From positions 1-64,000 of the forward strand of contig JAATGM010000005.1 in the NCBI GenBank assembly GCA_015654675.1: a stretch of DNA of 64,000 nt, written 5' to 3'. Each line of letters starts with the position of its first letter. Within the stretch, counting starts at the first letter, position 1. Below the pieces are notes generated by a model. That model was not told the DNA's origin. It saw only the letters and a program-made list of their open reading frames with translations, and did not search any database. This stretch comes from Planctomycetota bacterium (lineage in GTDB: Bacteria; Planctomycetota; Phycisphaerae; UBA1845; UTPLA1). Position numbers and translations under genes: made by a program. Positions 63,603 to 64,000 of the stretch are shown here, one piece after another.

Positions 63603-64000
63603 ATGTCATATAGCGACAAAATCGTTGAACACTACCAGCACCCGCGCAACGTCGGCTCCTTCGACAAGGCCGATCCGAACGTCGGGACCGGCATCGTCGG
63701 CGCCCCCGAGTGCGGCGACGTGATGAAGCTCCAGATCAAGTGCGACGATCAGGGCAACATCCTCGACGCCAAGTTCAAGACCTTCGGCTGCGGCAGTGCC
63801 ATCGCCTCCAGCTCGCTCGCAACCGAGTGGCTCAAGGGCAAGACGGTCGACGAGGCCCTTACGATTCGGAACACCGACATCGTCAAGGAACTTGCCCTGC
63901 CGCCCGTGAAAATCCATTGCAGCGTCCTGGCCGAAGACGCCATTCGCGCCGCAATTGCCGATTACAAGAAGAAGTCCGAGGAGCGCCAGCCCGCAACCGC
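63603..64000 (+). CDS. iscU: Iron-sulfur cluster scaffold protein, cut by the window end
   Basis: 132 residues visible from ATG 63603, with AGGAGA 9 bases upstream; the 3' end is outside the window. Scaffold Cys residues C37 (APECGDV, with conserved D39), C63 (FGCGSAIASSSLATEW) and C106 (IHCSVLAEDA) are present. It builds iron-sulfur clusters with IscS. The visible C-terminus YKKKSEERQPAT is basic. Confidence 0.93.
   Translation, partial: MSYSDKIVEHYQHPRNVGSFDKADPNVGTGIVGAPECGDVMKLQIKCDDQGNILDAKFKTFGCGSAIASSSLATEWLKGKTVDEALTIRNTDIVKELALPPVKIHCSVLAEDAIRAAIADYKKKSEERQPAT

Overview
The window looks like chromosomal DNA of a planctomycete, possibly a Phycisphaerae-like lineage. This rests on gene content, not on a marker gene. 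It is GC-rich with strongly C/G-ending codons. It has several ECF sigma factors paired with serine/threonine kinase-TPR proteins, and many large secreted proteins carrying Asp-rich calcium loops, MopE-type modules and C-terminal dockerin-like tails. No rRNA, tRNA, CRISPR array, prophage or insertion sequence was recognised.

Layout. 1-2289: 3' part of a repetitive Ig-like/MopE surface protein. 2380-2829: tandem ACT protein. 2840-7867 (minus): lipoprotein plus a thiolase, 3-hydroxyacyl-CoA dehydrogenase and two crotonases resembling the lower phenylacetate (paa) pathway. A further crotonase and a glycosyltransferase follow at 9582-11755, and an EthD-like protein and a thioesterase at 17651-18375. 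11852-17449 (minus): two calcium-loop proteins. The larger has IPT/TIG domains and a central segment resembling the pore-forming part of anthrax protective antigen. 18520-23004: tightly overlapping thrB-thrC-hom-lysC operon. 23095-28176: two WXG100-like small proteins, a coiled-coil protein and a membrane-anchored three-domain FtsK/EccC-type ATPase, together a compact type VII-like locus. 28185-32732 (minus): DUF983, S9 and S41 peptidases and a STAS-like protein.

33002-43643: three ECF sigma/STPK-TPR pairs. One kinase carries an anti-sigma-type zinc finger. 43844-53205: dockerin-tailed secreted proteins, DUF4287 proteins, small membrane proteins, a variant subtilisin, a GYD protein and a PDZ-thioredoxin fusion, with several poorly coding, repeat-bearing intergenic stretches. 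54301-60487: metK, two more ECF sigma factors (one followed by a membrane protein with a calcium loop), an animal-haem-peroxidase lipoprotein and a small lipoprotein. 60706-64000: MarR regulator with a SRPBCC protein, then an Rrf2-iscS-iscU iron-sulfur operon cut by the window end.

The two regions most worth follow-up are the WXG100/FtsK locus and the protective-antigen-like pore module. All function calls come from reading motifs by eye. No database search was run.
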